8,985 nt of DNA from contig PCWF01000233.1 in assembly GCA_002796165.1 (NCBI GenBank), positions 22,054-31,038 of the forward strand, in the 5' to 3' direction. The notes beneath the pieces are model-generated. The model saw nothing but the letters and a program-made list of their open reading frames with translations. It was not told where the DNA came from and did no database searches. Each line of letters begins with the position of its first letter. Within the stretch, counting starts at the first letter, position 1. Shown here piece after piece: positions 1-6,004 of the stretch. A program made the position numbers and the translations under genes. This DNA comes from Nitrospinae bacterium CG11_big_fil_rev_8_21_14_0_20_56_8 (GTDB lineage: Bacteria > Nitrospinota > Nitrospinia > Nitrospinales > VA-1).

Positions 1-434
1 AACCCCGCTTCAATCTCGCTGAAGTTCGACAGGTCGATGGCATTCTTCTTCACCCGGGAATCGCGGACGTTTTTTTCAAGATATCCCGCAACGGCCTCCG
101 CATCTTCATTCGAAAGCTTCATGTGAGGCATGGGACCCGTCCCCTTGTCCCAGCGGTACCCATTGGGATAAAGATTGGGTTCCTTTCCCTCCAGCCAGGT
201 CACAAGCCAGGCGTGTTGATATTTGTCTCCCCCCCACATCAGGTCCGGGGCCGTCAGGTTGAATTTGGTTTCGGGTTGCCCTGCAAACTTGTGGCATGCC
301 GCGCATTGCTCCCGCACGATTTGAGCGGCGCGACCCTCATCCGCAAAACCTTCAATCGGTTGCCCCCAAACCAACAGCAGACTTAAAATTCCAAACCACC
401 CCCGCGACCCCTTCTTCCAATCTCGAAAACACAT
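1..434 (-). CDS. c-type cytochrome, partial (3' end beyond the left edge)
   Basis: The reading frame opens with ATG at 434 and runs off the left edge without a stop, giving 144 visible residues. A GGAGG ribosome binding site (440-444) sits 5 bases before the ATG. Residues 1-31 form a signal peptide ending near GFA. The haem site CAACH is at residues 44-48, and a likely axial methionine lies in GPMPHM (102 or 105), so this first domain is a complete class I cytochrome c fold. The frame then continues into NFSEIEAG, which looks like the opening helix of a second cytochrome domain, so the full protein may be dihaem; that part is inference. It differs from the four small cytochromes upstream: it lacks the PRNFTC segment and has a tryptophan-rich stretch (residues 67-95). 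It is the last visible gene of the array and lies 130 bases after the previous stop. Exact role unknown; periplasmic or membrane-attached electron transfer is expected. Confidence 0.85.
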   Translation of the reverse strand, partial: MCFRDWKKGSRGWFGILSLLLVWGQPIEGFADEGRAAQIVREQCAACHKFAGQPETKFNLTAPDLMWGGDKYQHAWLVTWLEGKEPNLYPNGYRWDKGTGPMPHMKLSNEDAEAVAGYLEKNVRDSRVKKNAIDLSNFSEIEAG

Positions 435-450
435 GCCAACCTCCAGATGG

Positions 451-478
451 ATTATATTTCTTCCCGGACAAATTCAAA
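451..478 (-). promoter_or_regulatory. possible promoter before the partial cytochrome
   Basis: On the minus strand a perfect TATAAT lies at 451-456, with TTTGAA 16 bases upstream as a weak -35. The predicted start of transcription would fall at about 444-445, on top of the ribosome binding site, leaving almost no leader. It could therefore be a very short-leader promoter or chance. A T-rich tract just after the preceding gene (about 545-560) leaves room for partial termination between the two genes. Confidence 0.3.
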
Positions 479-564
479 CGACCGGGGAACTAAAATTCAG
501 GCGCATCAATTCCGAATCGCTGAAGAACCTTCCGGGCAACTTGGAATAAAAAATAAAATCCCGA

Positions 565-1077
565 TCATTCCGCAAACCCGCGTATGAAATGAATCAATTG
601 CCAAATCTCGGTTTCCGTCAAAGTCCCCTTATGGGAGGGCATGGCGGTACCCCGAGAACCGTGCGTGATGATCCAGAATAACTGTCCGTCGGAAATCGTT
701 TTCATCAATTCAGAACAGGTAAAATTGCGCGGTGCGGGATCCAGTCCGGGCGCCAGCCTCCCGTTGCCGTTTCCATGAATCCCGTGGCACAATTTGCACT
801 CGGTCGGCCGCGCATCCTTATAATAGAGTTGCCGCCCGCGTTCGAGATTTTCCGGAGAAGAAGGAAGGGGATTGCGTTTCTCCTGCATCCTTGCCGGAGC
901 GTTTCGAGTTTTGCGCGGTTGCGGACAAATACCCGACGGGGCGGGAACGCGCTTGAGAGGCCGCATCACGTCGGGGGGGGAAGTCAATAGATCGACCGAT
1001 CCGGCACGAACCTGCATGGCACTCATCCCAAAAAAAATACAGCAGATAAAGAAACCGGGAAATCGATTCCGCTTCAC
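565..1077 (-). CDS. monohaem c-type cytochrome, paralog A
   Basis: A 170-residue secreted monohaem cytochrome c. Translation is taken from GTG at 1077, because this gives a proper signal peptide (MKRNR followed by a hydrophobic core, cleavage near VRA at about residue 25) and a GGAG-containing site lies just upstream. The haem site is CKLCH (94-98) and the axial methionine is probably M146 in GTAMP. It shares an ordered block pattern with the next two genes upstream: GICPQ (C51), NPL.S.PEN (69-77), P..CK.CHG, PRNFTC (C121), ISDGQLFW and WQLIHFIR. The two cysteines outside the haem site are conserved in the trio. It starts 17 bases after the upstream cytochrome, so the two are surely cotranscribed. 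The expected role is a soluble periplasmic electron carrier; its partner is unknown. The protein ends immediately after the last helix, with no tail. Confidence 0.9.
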   Translation of the reverse strand: MKRNRFPGFFICCIFFGMSAMQVRAGSVDLLTSPPDVMRPLKRVPAPSGICPQPRKTRNAPARMQEKRNPLPSSPENLERGRQLYYKDARPTECKLCHGIHGNGNGRLAPGLDPAPRNFTCSELMKTISDGQLFWIITHGSRGTAMPSHKGTLTETEIWQLIHFIRGFAE

Positions 1078-1094
1078 GCGCTCCGCCTTTGGAT

Positions 1095-1661
1095 TCAGGG
1101 CCTGTCCTGCGCCGCCCCACCCTCAGGTTTCGCCGCCGGGGACAACGAACGGATATATTGAATGATCTGCCAGATTTCTTCGTCCTTATGAAATTTGTAG
1201 GCCGGCATCCCGGTCCCTTCCCCTCCATTCTTGATGATCCAGAACATCTGCCCGTCCGAGACAGCCTTCATCGTCTCCACACAGGTAAAATTTCGTGGCG
1301 GGGGATTCAAACCGGGCGCCATCATTCCCATCCCGTTGCCACCGGGGCCATGACAAACCTTGCATGCCGTGGGCTGGGCATCCGTTTGGAAAAAAGCACG
1401 GCCCTTCTCGATATTATCCGGGGTGGGTTCGAGGGGATTCGGGGTTTGCAAGATCCCCTGCGGAGCGGACGGGGTAAACCGCTCCTGCGGACACACACCG
1501 GTTCCCTCGAATCCGGTTCCGTGATGCATGCGCGGATGCATCCGATGCCGCATTCGGGGTCCCATGCCTCCACCCCAGGCGCTGGACAACTCACCCAGAA
1601 CGAAAACGACGATCAACAGCATCGCCCCACCCGCGTATTTCTTTTTAACGATCCAATTCAT
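1095..1661 (-). CDS. monohaem c-type cytochrome, paralog B, with Met/His/Arg-rich leader segment
   Basis: A 188-residue monohaem cytochrome c starting at ATG 1661, with a GGAAG site 6 bases upstream. Residues 1-30 are a signal peptide (VKKK then a hydrophobic core, cleavage near SAWG). The mature protein begins with a short run rich in Met, His and Arg (residues 33-47, four His and four Met in 15), absent from its two paralogs. The rest follows the shared pattern: GVCPQ (C57), NPLEPTPDN (75-83), haem site CKVCH (100-104), PRNFTC (C127), VSDGQMFW (134-141), GTGMP with the likely ligand M152, and IWQIIQYIR. A 16-residue Ala/Gly/Pro-rich tail follows the final helix. It lies between paralogs A and C in one head-to-tail series. 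The leader could bind metal, or could be a flexible linker; neither is proven. Periplasmic electron transfer is the expected role. Confidence 0.9.
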   Translation of the reverse strand: MNWIVKKKYAGGAMLLIVVFVLGELSSAWGGGMGPRMRHRMHPRMHHGTGFEGTGVCPQERFTPSAPQGILQTPNPLEPTPDNIEKGRAFFQTDAQPTACKVCHGPGGNGMGMMAPGLNPPPRNFTCVETMKAVSDGQMFWIIKNGGEGTGMPAYKFHKDEEIWQIIQYIRSLSPAAKPEGGAAQDRP

Positions 1662-1728
1662 TCATCACTTCCCGTTTCCGGTTGGGGAGTACGAACCGCT
1701 CTCGGCAAAACACGGTGGAGCTTCACTT

Positions 1729-2289
1729 TCATCCACCTGGAGGTCCGGCACTTTTCCCGAACTGGCGAATATAGAGAATCACTTGCCACACCTGGTCGTC
1801 GCTGAGGTTGGAAAATGAAGGCATCGCGGTTCCCGGGGAACCGTTTTTTATAACCCAGAACATCTGTCCATCCGAGATTTCCTGCATGGTGACGCTACAG
1901 GTGAAATTGCGCGGTTTGGGTGACAATTGCTTGAACAGGATGCCCAGCCCGTCCGCACTCATCCCGTGACAGACCTTGCACACCGTGGGTTTCGCGTCGA
2001 GATGGAACAACGTCTCACCCGCCAGGGTATTTTCCGGGGTGGGCGGTAGCGGGTTTTTCAATTTTAAAAAATCCGCCGGGGCTTTCGGAGTCTTGCGCAC
2101 CTGGGGACATATCCCCGACTCGGTCAACCCGCCCGGAAAGGAAAGATTCAATTCCCCGTTTCCCGGCTTCACCTCGGGAACCAGCGGTTTTTCCGCCGCA
2201 AACGCCGGACCGGGACAAAATGCAATTACCATGCAAATCAAAATCAGGTTTTTAGGGAAACGCACGATCAACCTCGATTTTCGATCCAT
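1729..2289 (-). CDS. monohaem c-type cytochrome, paralog C
   Basis: A 186-residue monohaem cytochrome c. The ATG at 2289 is preferred. An in-frame TTG six bases earlier overlaps the upstream stop, and neither has a clear ribosome binding site. The arrangement TGA-TC-ATG, with two bases between the stop of the porin-cytochrome gene and this start, suggests translational coupling. Residues 1-31 are a signal peptide ending AFA. Shared blocks are GICPQ (C61), NPLPPTPEN (79-87), haem site CKVCHG (104-109), PRNFTC (C131), ISDGQMFW, GTAMP with likely ligand M156, and VWQVILYIR. About 28 residues between the signal peptide and GICPQ are specific to this copy. Tight coupling to the fused porin makes this the best candidate for its direct periplasmic electron partner; that is inference from gene order. 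Confidence 0.9.
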   Translation of the reverse strand: MDRKSRLIVRFPKNLILICMVIAFCPGPAFAAEKPLVPEVKPGNGELNLSFPGGLTESGICPQVRKTPKAPADFLKLKNPLPPTPENTLAGETLFHLDAKPTVCKVCHGMSADGLGILFKQLSPKPRNFTCSVTMQEISDGQMFWVIKNGSPGTAMPSFSNLSDDQVWQVILYIRQFGKSAGPPGG

Positions 2290-2291
2290 GA

Positions 2292-3497
2292 TCAAAACGC
2301 GAGTACGAGTCCCAGCACCCCCGTGTGACGCTCCACCGGGTGCTGAGGGGTGAGCTTGTCGATATCACCGGTCAACTCCACCATCACTTTCAAATTCCGC
2401 ATGATGTAGTAGGTCACGTTCCCGGTGATCGTTTCGGCATTCAAGTCGGGGCGGCCCTGTACGCGGACGCCATTGTACAAAGCGGAAAATATCCAGTCCT
2501 CCATGAAGGGCCAGGTGATTCCCGTCAGGTATCCCCATGAATCGACATCGGCGGCCGGGCTGACCTGGAATCTCGGGTTGGTATCCTTTCCGTACAGAAA
2601 ATTCCCCCACACGTTGAAATTATCGAACAGGGTGAAGTCGAAATCGGGACCGATGCGGAAAAACTCATTGCGGATTCCCGTGGCGTTGTTTTCCTTCCCG
2701 CTGTACCCGTAAAATCCCACGGTTTGCCCGCCATATTCCAGGGCCACCTTCCCGTAAAAATTCTTGAAGTTGTCAGAGTCGAAATTGCGGTCGCTGTCCG
2801 CCACCCCGATCCCGTTGCCGTTGGCCACCGCGGCCCACACCCCGACCCCCACGTCACCGACATCAAAATTGTAGGAAAGTTCTGCAATCCGGTCGTAGGT
2901 CAGCCGGAAGCCGCTGTCGCTGATCGTTGTGGTGTAATAAGTGAAATCCTGAAAGGTCAACCGCTGTTCCCGTGGAAACAGGATGTCGCTGACCTGGAAC
3001 TGTCCGACCCGCAGATCGAGATCCACCCCCTTGTAGGCGTTATTGAAGACGATGAACGCATCTTCAACACCCGTGACGTTCCCCCGCTCGTTGAAGAAAA
3101 AATAAAAATAATAACTGATATCCTTTTTGAGGGGGGCGCTGGACAATAATTTGATGGAAAAGGGGGCCTGCAAATCGTTCTTGGTATTGGTGTCGGTTCG
3201 CGTCCGGAAAAAGGAGTCGGCGCGAACGGCCAGGGGGACATCGTTCATCAGGAGAAGCTTGTCGTCCCCGACGTCCATTTTAAGGCTTGAAAAATCGTCA
3301 TCGGGCAACTGATACCCGTTGGCGGCGAATGCCTTTCCGAAATCGTTCGGCTTGGGAATCCCCACATGACATACCGTACAACTGAGTTGATACCGTCTCG
3401 CAAAAGCAGGGATCGCCTCTGCCTCGGATATCAGGCCTTCCACGCCGGTCAAAATCACAATCCCCATCAACAAGCTCCAAATACCGTATCTCCTCAT
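2292..3497 (-). CDS. fused monohaem cytochrome c-outer membrane porin (Cyc2-like)
   Basis: A 401-residue outer-membrane protein starting at ATG 3497, with a GAGGGGG site just upstream. Residues 1-28 are a signal peptide ending AEA. The mature N-terminus carries IPAFARRYQLS, then the haem site CTVCH (40-44), then P.P..FGKAF..NGY (48-62). Beyond about residue 70 the protein has alternating aromatic and polar residues, glycine- and asparagine-rich turns and no further haem motif, and it ends in LGLVLAF. A terminal phenylalanine is the usual barrel-assembly signal. This layout, a small haem domain fused to a barrel, and the P.FAR...C..CH...FG..F...GY pattern resemble Cyc2, the outer-membrane Fe(II) oxidase of iron oxidisers, and related fused porin-cytochromes of unknown substrate. 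Length is within the range I recall for Cyc2. The true substrate cannot be read from sequence. It heads the run of three small cytochromes and is coupled to the first. Confidence 0.85.
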   Translation of the reverse strand: MRRYGIWSLLMGIVILTGVEGLISEAEAIPAFARRYQLSCTVCHVGIPKPNDFGKAFAANGYQLPDDDFSSLKMDVGDDKLLLMNDVPLAVRADSFFRTRTDTNTKNDLQAPFSIKLLSSAPLKKDISYYFYFFFNERGNVTGVEDAFIVFNNAYKGVDLDLRVGQFQVSDILFPREQRLTFQDFTYYTTTISDSGFRLTYDRIAELSYNFDVGDVGVGVWAAVANGNGIGVADSDRNFDSDNFKNFYGKVALEYGGQTVGFYGYSGKENNATGIRNEFFRIGPDFDFTLFDNFNVWGNFLYGKDTNPRFQVSPAADVDSWGYLTGITWPFMEDWIFSALYNGVRVQGRPDLNAETITGNVTYYIMRNLKVMVELTGDIDKLTPQHPVERHTGVLGLVLAF

Positions 3498-3859
3498 TTC
3501 GCCCCCTCGATCATACTTTGGTCCTTACATAATGACTCAGGACGATGCCGTCCTGTTCACCCCTGCCGCGCCGGGGACTGGATCCACCGCGTCCGTTTCA
3601 CGAGGCAGATGCAACTTCCACCCGCCCCACCGCACGAGAAATAAACCGCGGGGCAATTATGGAGCGACCTCTCCCGGCCCAGTGTACCAAAACCTCACGC
3701 TTTTGGGGAACCCTCTTCCTCCCGGGAAACAAACCCTTCAGAGGAACATGGACGTATGCCGCAATGGCTTTCCCCAAAACTCCCCCGGCGCGCGCGTAGC
3801 GGGAATCATGATCGAGGGAGCCCGGTCCAGCCGATCCACGCATTCGCCGGGAGCAGGGA
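3498..3859. other. 362-base gap between two cytochrome genes
   Basis: No convincing gene is present. The open frames on either strand have no ribosome binding site and no recognisable motif. The gap contains an 18-base inverted repeat near the porin-cytochrome start (separate entry) and a weak hairpin with 6-base arms CCAAAA/TTTTGG at 3687-3706. I could not find a clear -35/-10 pair, so whether the porin-cytochrome has its own promoter here is open. Confidence 0.5.
3538..3555. repeat. 18-base inverted repeat upstream of the porin-cytochrome gene
   Basis: CAGGACGATGCCGTCCTG has perfect 7-base arms around ATGC. It ends 40 bases before the ATG at 3497. No T-run follows on either strand, so it is not a normal terminator. 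Position and symmetry fit an operator or a leader hairpin; either is inference. Confidence 0.45.
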
Positions 3860-4291
3860 TTATTTATCCTTGAAGGTGCGAATGAAATGGATCACATTCC
3901 AGCCCTCTTCCTCGGTGATCACCTTTCCGACGCGAACCGGCATGCCCGTGCCGGGACTTCCATTCTTGAGAACCCACATCAACTCTGAATCGGTACGGGC
4001 ATCCTGCCATTGAGAATCGGTAAAATCCCGCGAGGAATGGCCGGGAATCCGCACTCCTTTCCCGCTATTGCTGTGGCAGGTCACGCACAAACCTTTGCCG
4101 AAATAAATTTTTTTCCCCTCTTCGATGCGCTCCGGCGTAGCGGGATAGGGATTGTCCTGGTCCCGCACCCGGTCGAGAATTTCCGCGGGCACGCGGGGAG
4201 AATAGACGCTGGGGTGAAAGCCGGAAACGGTGGTGGAACCGCCCAGCACCGTAAAAAGAACGATAACGGCAACTGATTTTGCAACTCTCAT
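3860..4291 (-). CDS. small monohaem c-type cytochrome, divergent relative of paralogs A-C
   Basis: A 143-residue secreted monohaem cytochrome c from ATG 4291; the ribosome binding site is weak. The signal peptide covers about residues 1-24 (MRVAK followed by a hydrophobic core). The haem site is CVTCH (69-73) and the likely axial ligand is M117 in GSPGTGMP. NPYPATPERIEEGK (47-60), LMWVLKNGSPGTGMP and the final WNVIHFIRTF helix match the paralogous trio. However, it lacks the GICPQ block and has SRDFTD where the trio has PRNFTC, so both extra cysteines are missing. It lies 362 bases before the porin-cytochrome and follows the strong hairpin at 4328-4369, so it may begin a separate transcript or depend on read-through from the DUF1264 gene. 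A periplasmic electron carrier is expected; its partner is unknown. Confidence 0.9.
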   Translation of the reverse strand: MRVAKSVAVIVLFTVLGGSTTVSGFHPSVYSPRVPAEILDRVRDQDNPYPATPERIEEGKKIYFGKGLCVTCHSNSGKGVRIPGHSSRDFTDSQWQDARTDSELMWVLKNGSPGTGMPVRVGKVITEEEGWNVIHFIRTFKDK

Positions 4292-4327
4292 GCGTCCCGG
4301 CCGGCCAAACGATAGAAGTCAAAACGT

Positions 4328-4369
4328 CCGGTAGAAAGAAGGGGGAATTCTCCCCATTCTTTCTACCGG
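4328..4369 (-). terminator. strong 42-base hairpin, probable terminator of the DUF1264 gene
   Basis: Perfect 13-base arms (CCGGTAGAAAGAA at 4328-4340 and its complement at 4357-4369) continue, after a single G/A mismatch, into five more pairs closing a 4-base loop (4347-4350). On the minus strand the stem is followed by ACGTTTTGAC, a short T-run. It lies 68 bases after the DUF1264 stop and 37 bases before the next start. It fits an intrinsic terminator or an mRNA-stabilising intercistronic hairpin. Confidence 0.6.
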
Positions 4370-4400
4370 TATTTGAGGATATTCATTGCATCTCGATGCC

Positions 4401-4419
4401 CCGGTTGTCCAGCAACCGG
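4401..4419. repeat. second hairpin after the DUF1264 gene
   Basis: CCGGTTG (4401-4407) and CAACCGG (4413-4419) form a perfect 7-base stem around a 5-base loop, 17 bases after the DUF1264 stop. No T-run follows. A near-palindrome GCATC-TC-GATGC adjoins it at 4388-4399. Together with the hairpin at 4328-4369 the intercistronic RNA would be heavily folded. Confidence 0.5.
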
Positions 4420-4436
4420 AGGTTCGGACGCCCCGA

Positions 4437-4967
4437 TCATTTCCCTGGAATCTTGCCGTGCATGGTCTCCCAATGACCGACCGATTGGGCGATGCCGACG
4501 GTTCCATCGGGAATCGGCGCATCATGCGGCCAGAGATGGAAAATGATTCCATCGGTATCGGCGACATAGTTGGCCAGATCCGTCTGGGCTTTCGGATCGG
4601 TCGGATTCAAGATGACCACCCGCCCGGTATCGATCTCCTGCTTGTGGTCATGCCAGTTCGCCATGTGCGACCACTTGGGAATGACCGTGCGCGCCACCTT
4701 CTTCGACACCATGTATTCCACTTCCGTCATTCGGGCGTTCTCGTCGGTGGATTCGAAAAGGATGCATTGAATCACATCGGCGTTGATGGGTTTGCAGTAA
4801 TGATGGAACGGACCGATGATTTCCCCATCCATGACATGCGGTGCGGTCACGTGAATCGTGTAACCCTTCAGCGGATTGGGGGGTGCATCGTCAGCCCAAA
4901 CAGGCGCAATGGAAATCATCGCCCAGATCGTTACCGCCAAACCAGACAAAAATATATTCTTCCGCAT
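4437..4967 (-). CDS. secreted DUF1264 family protein
   Basis: A 176-residue protein from ATG 4967, preceded by a clear GGGAGGA site (4974-4980) with 6-base spacing. Residues 1-25 are a signal peptide ending VWA. The mature sequence matches my recollection of the DUF1264 family (also called oil-body-associated protein-like in plants): HHYCKPI (55-61), QCILFES (67-73), NARMTEVEYMVS (77-88), WHDHKQEIDTGRV (105-117) and DGIIFHLWPHD (139-149). Length and block order look complete. The several conserved histidines and one Cys in HHYC could bind a metal, but no activity is established for the bacterial family as far as I know. It lies between the cytochrome array and the DUF1566 gene, all on one strand; the strong hairpin downstream suggests it is largely its own unit. 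The 291 bases upstream hold no gene. The product is probably periplasmic. Confidence 0.85.
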   Translation of the reverse strand: MRKNIFLSGLAVTIWAMISIAPVWADDAPPNPLKGYTIHVTAPHVMDGEIIGPFHHYCKPINADVIQCILFESTDENARMTEVEYMVSKKVARTVIPKWSHMANWHDHKQEIDTGRVVILNPTDPKAQTDLANYVADTDGIIFHLWPHDAPIPDGTVGIAQSVGHWETMHGKIPGK

Positions 4968-5258
4968 ACAGTATCCTCCCTAAAGGTTTCGCCAAAATGG
5001 CCGCACCGAAACGGAATGTTTGATCCCGGTTCCAGAGACACGCAGGGGTGAACGGAAAAATCGGAATTCCTTCTTCAGACGCCCCATAACCCCAAGTTAA
5101 GGATTTGGAAATCAAATTGCCATAAAAATGTGCCCGGGGAGGGAAATGATATTCGGAACCTTTCAGGGCGGATCTGGATTTAGGGCTTGAGGTTGCGAGG
5201 AGAGCGACCTGAAGTTACGAAGGAAGGGAGTTGAATTCAATCAGTTGAGTGGTAAAAC

Positions 5259-5804
5259 TCAGGACATCGGACCGCGCACCAGCCGGAGGAAGGCATCCGT
5301 TCCCTCGATCTTGTCCTGATATTCCTTCCCCCCCTCTCCCTTGTAGGACACCACCACGGCTTTGGATTTTTTCTCTTCGCTGGTCCAGGTGCTCCAGCCG
5401 CTTCCCGCCGGGAACAACGGGTCGATATGGATCTTATCCCCGTCCTTATCCAGATTGCGTTTGCGTGGATCGTACAGCGTGCCCGCTTCCGCCGGAGTGG
5501 GAAGACGCCAGTCGGTGTATCCTCCGAATTTTTTGTTATTCATCCGGCGGACAAATTCAACGGCGGTGTACCAGTTCACCCATTGCCGGTTCATCTGCCA
5601 GAAGTCCTGCTTCATCCACATCAAACCGGTTTTGGTGTTGTAAATGGTCCCGTCTCCATAATCCAGAAACTCCCCGTCCGCAGATTTCGCCACGGATTGC
5701 CGGGCCTGAGGTTCCGCCGCCCAAACGGACGACACCGTGAAAAGAACCACAAACAGGAGCAATCCCGTCCGGGTGGCCATTCGCGATCTGGGACGAGCTT
5801 TCAT
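5259..5804 (-). CDS. secreted DUF1566 (Lcl C-terminal-like) protein
   Basis: A 181-residue protein. ATG 5804 is chosen because AAGGAG (5811-5816) lies 6 bases upstream and this start gives a good signal peptide (RPRSR, then a hydrophobic core, cleavage near VWA at 27-29). The frame stays open upstream to 5873, but those extra 23 residues are charged and spoil the signal. DUF1566 hallmarks are DGTIYNTKTGLMWMK (51-65), NWYTAVEFVRRMN (77-89), GGYTDWRLPTPAE (94-106), STWTSEE (138-144) and the closing AFLRLVRG (171-178). This fold is found in secreted or surface bacterial proteins, including the C-terminal part of the Legionella collagen-like protein Lcl, where it is linked to ligand binding and adhesion. 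Here a single domain follows the signal peptide. Its link to electron transfer is unknown. Expression probably starts at the divergent promoter region at 5965-6032. Confidence 0.85.
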   Translation of the reverse strand: MKARPRSRMATRTGLLLFVVLFTVSSVWAAEPQARQSVAKSADGEFLDYGDGTIYNTKTGLMWMKQDFWQMNRQWVNWYTAVEFVRRMNNKKFGGYTDWRLPTPAEAGTLYDPRKRNLDKDGDKIHIDPLFPAGSGWSTWTSEEKKSKAVVVSYKGEGGKEYQDKIEGTDAFLRLVRGPMS

Positions 5805-5810
5805 CCTTTT

Positions 5811-5816
5811 CTCCTT
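5811..5816 (-). promoter_or_regulatory. ribosome binding site deciding the DUF1566 start
   Basis: AAGGAG on the minus strand, 6 bases before ATG 5804. It selects this start over the in-frame codon 23 residues upstream at 5873. Confidence 0.7.
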
Positions 5817-5828
5817 ATCCTTATCCGA

Positions 5829-5842
5829 AAGTAAACGGGAAT
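5829..5842. repeat. 14-base direct repeat, copy 1
   Basis: AAGTAAACGGGAAT, identical to 5987-6000 in the same orientation. It lies 24 bases upstream of the DUF1566 start codon. The other copy covers the minus-strand -35 element. Confidence 0.55.
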
Positions 5843-5908
5843 AATTCATGGAATCCCTAACGAGGCTCTCCAAAATTCGCCCTCGCCATGAGCCGACCCT
5901 TGCACGTC

Positions 5909-5937
5909 AAGGCCGGCGAACGGGCACGTTCGGCCTT
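5909..5937. repeat. leader hairpin in the divergent intergenic region
   Basis: AAGGCCG (5909-5915) and CGGCCTT (5931-5937) pair, and four more pairs (AACG/CGTT) continue inward after a 3-base bulge to close a 4-base loop. If the minus-strand promoter at 5965-5993 is real, this stem sits in the roughly 150-base leader of the DUF1566 mRNA. No T-run follows on either strand, so a terminator is unlikely. Confidence 0.45.
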
Positions 5938-5964
5938 CATGAATTTTCAGAGGCGTCTGGAAAA

Positions 5965-5993
5965 ATTTTACAATTTCCACACCGGCAAGTAAA
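5965..5993 (-). promoter_or_regulatory. possible sigma70-type promoter for the DUF1566 gene
   Basis: On the minus strand TTTACT (5988-5993), a 17-base spacer and TAAAAT (5965-5970). The -35 lies inside copy 2 of the 14-base repeat. The -35 elements of this and the plus-strand promoter are back to back, 11 bases apart. Transcription would start near 5958, giving a leader of about 150 bases. Confidence 0.4.
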
Positions 5994-6000
5994 CGGGAAT
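5987..6000. repeat. 14-base direct repeat, copy 2
   Basis: AAGTAAACGGGAAT, second copy, ending 4 bases before the plus-strand -35 element and containing the minus-strand -35. A regulator bound here could control both divergent genes; this is inference. Confidence 0.55.
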
Positions 6001-6004
6001 TCGG

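Noticed and set aside
1089..1805. Long plus-strand open frame across paralog B and part of C
   Set aside because: Shadow of two clear cytochrome genes on the minus strand; low-complexity, arginine- and histidine-rich product without motifs.
3510..3538. TATGAT (3510-3515) as a -10 for the porin-cytochrome gene
   Set aside because: The 17-base-spaced -35 position reads GAGTCA, and transcription would start inside the ribosome binding site.
3598..3843. 81-codon minus-strand open frame in the gap between cytochromes
   Set aside because: No ribosome binding site, no CxxCH, no signal peptide and no recognisable domain, so it is not called as a gene.
4386..5051. Long plus-strand open frame opposite the DUF1264 gene
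   Set aside because: It mirrors the DUF1264 coding sequence, has no ribosome binding site or recognisable motif, and the minus strand has a signal peptide and family motifs.
5805..5873. Longer N-terminus for the DUF1566 protein starting at 5873
   Set aside because: It adds charged residues before the signal peptide and ignores the AAGGAG site that points to ATG 5804.
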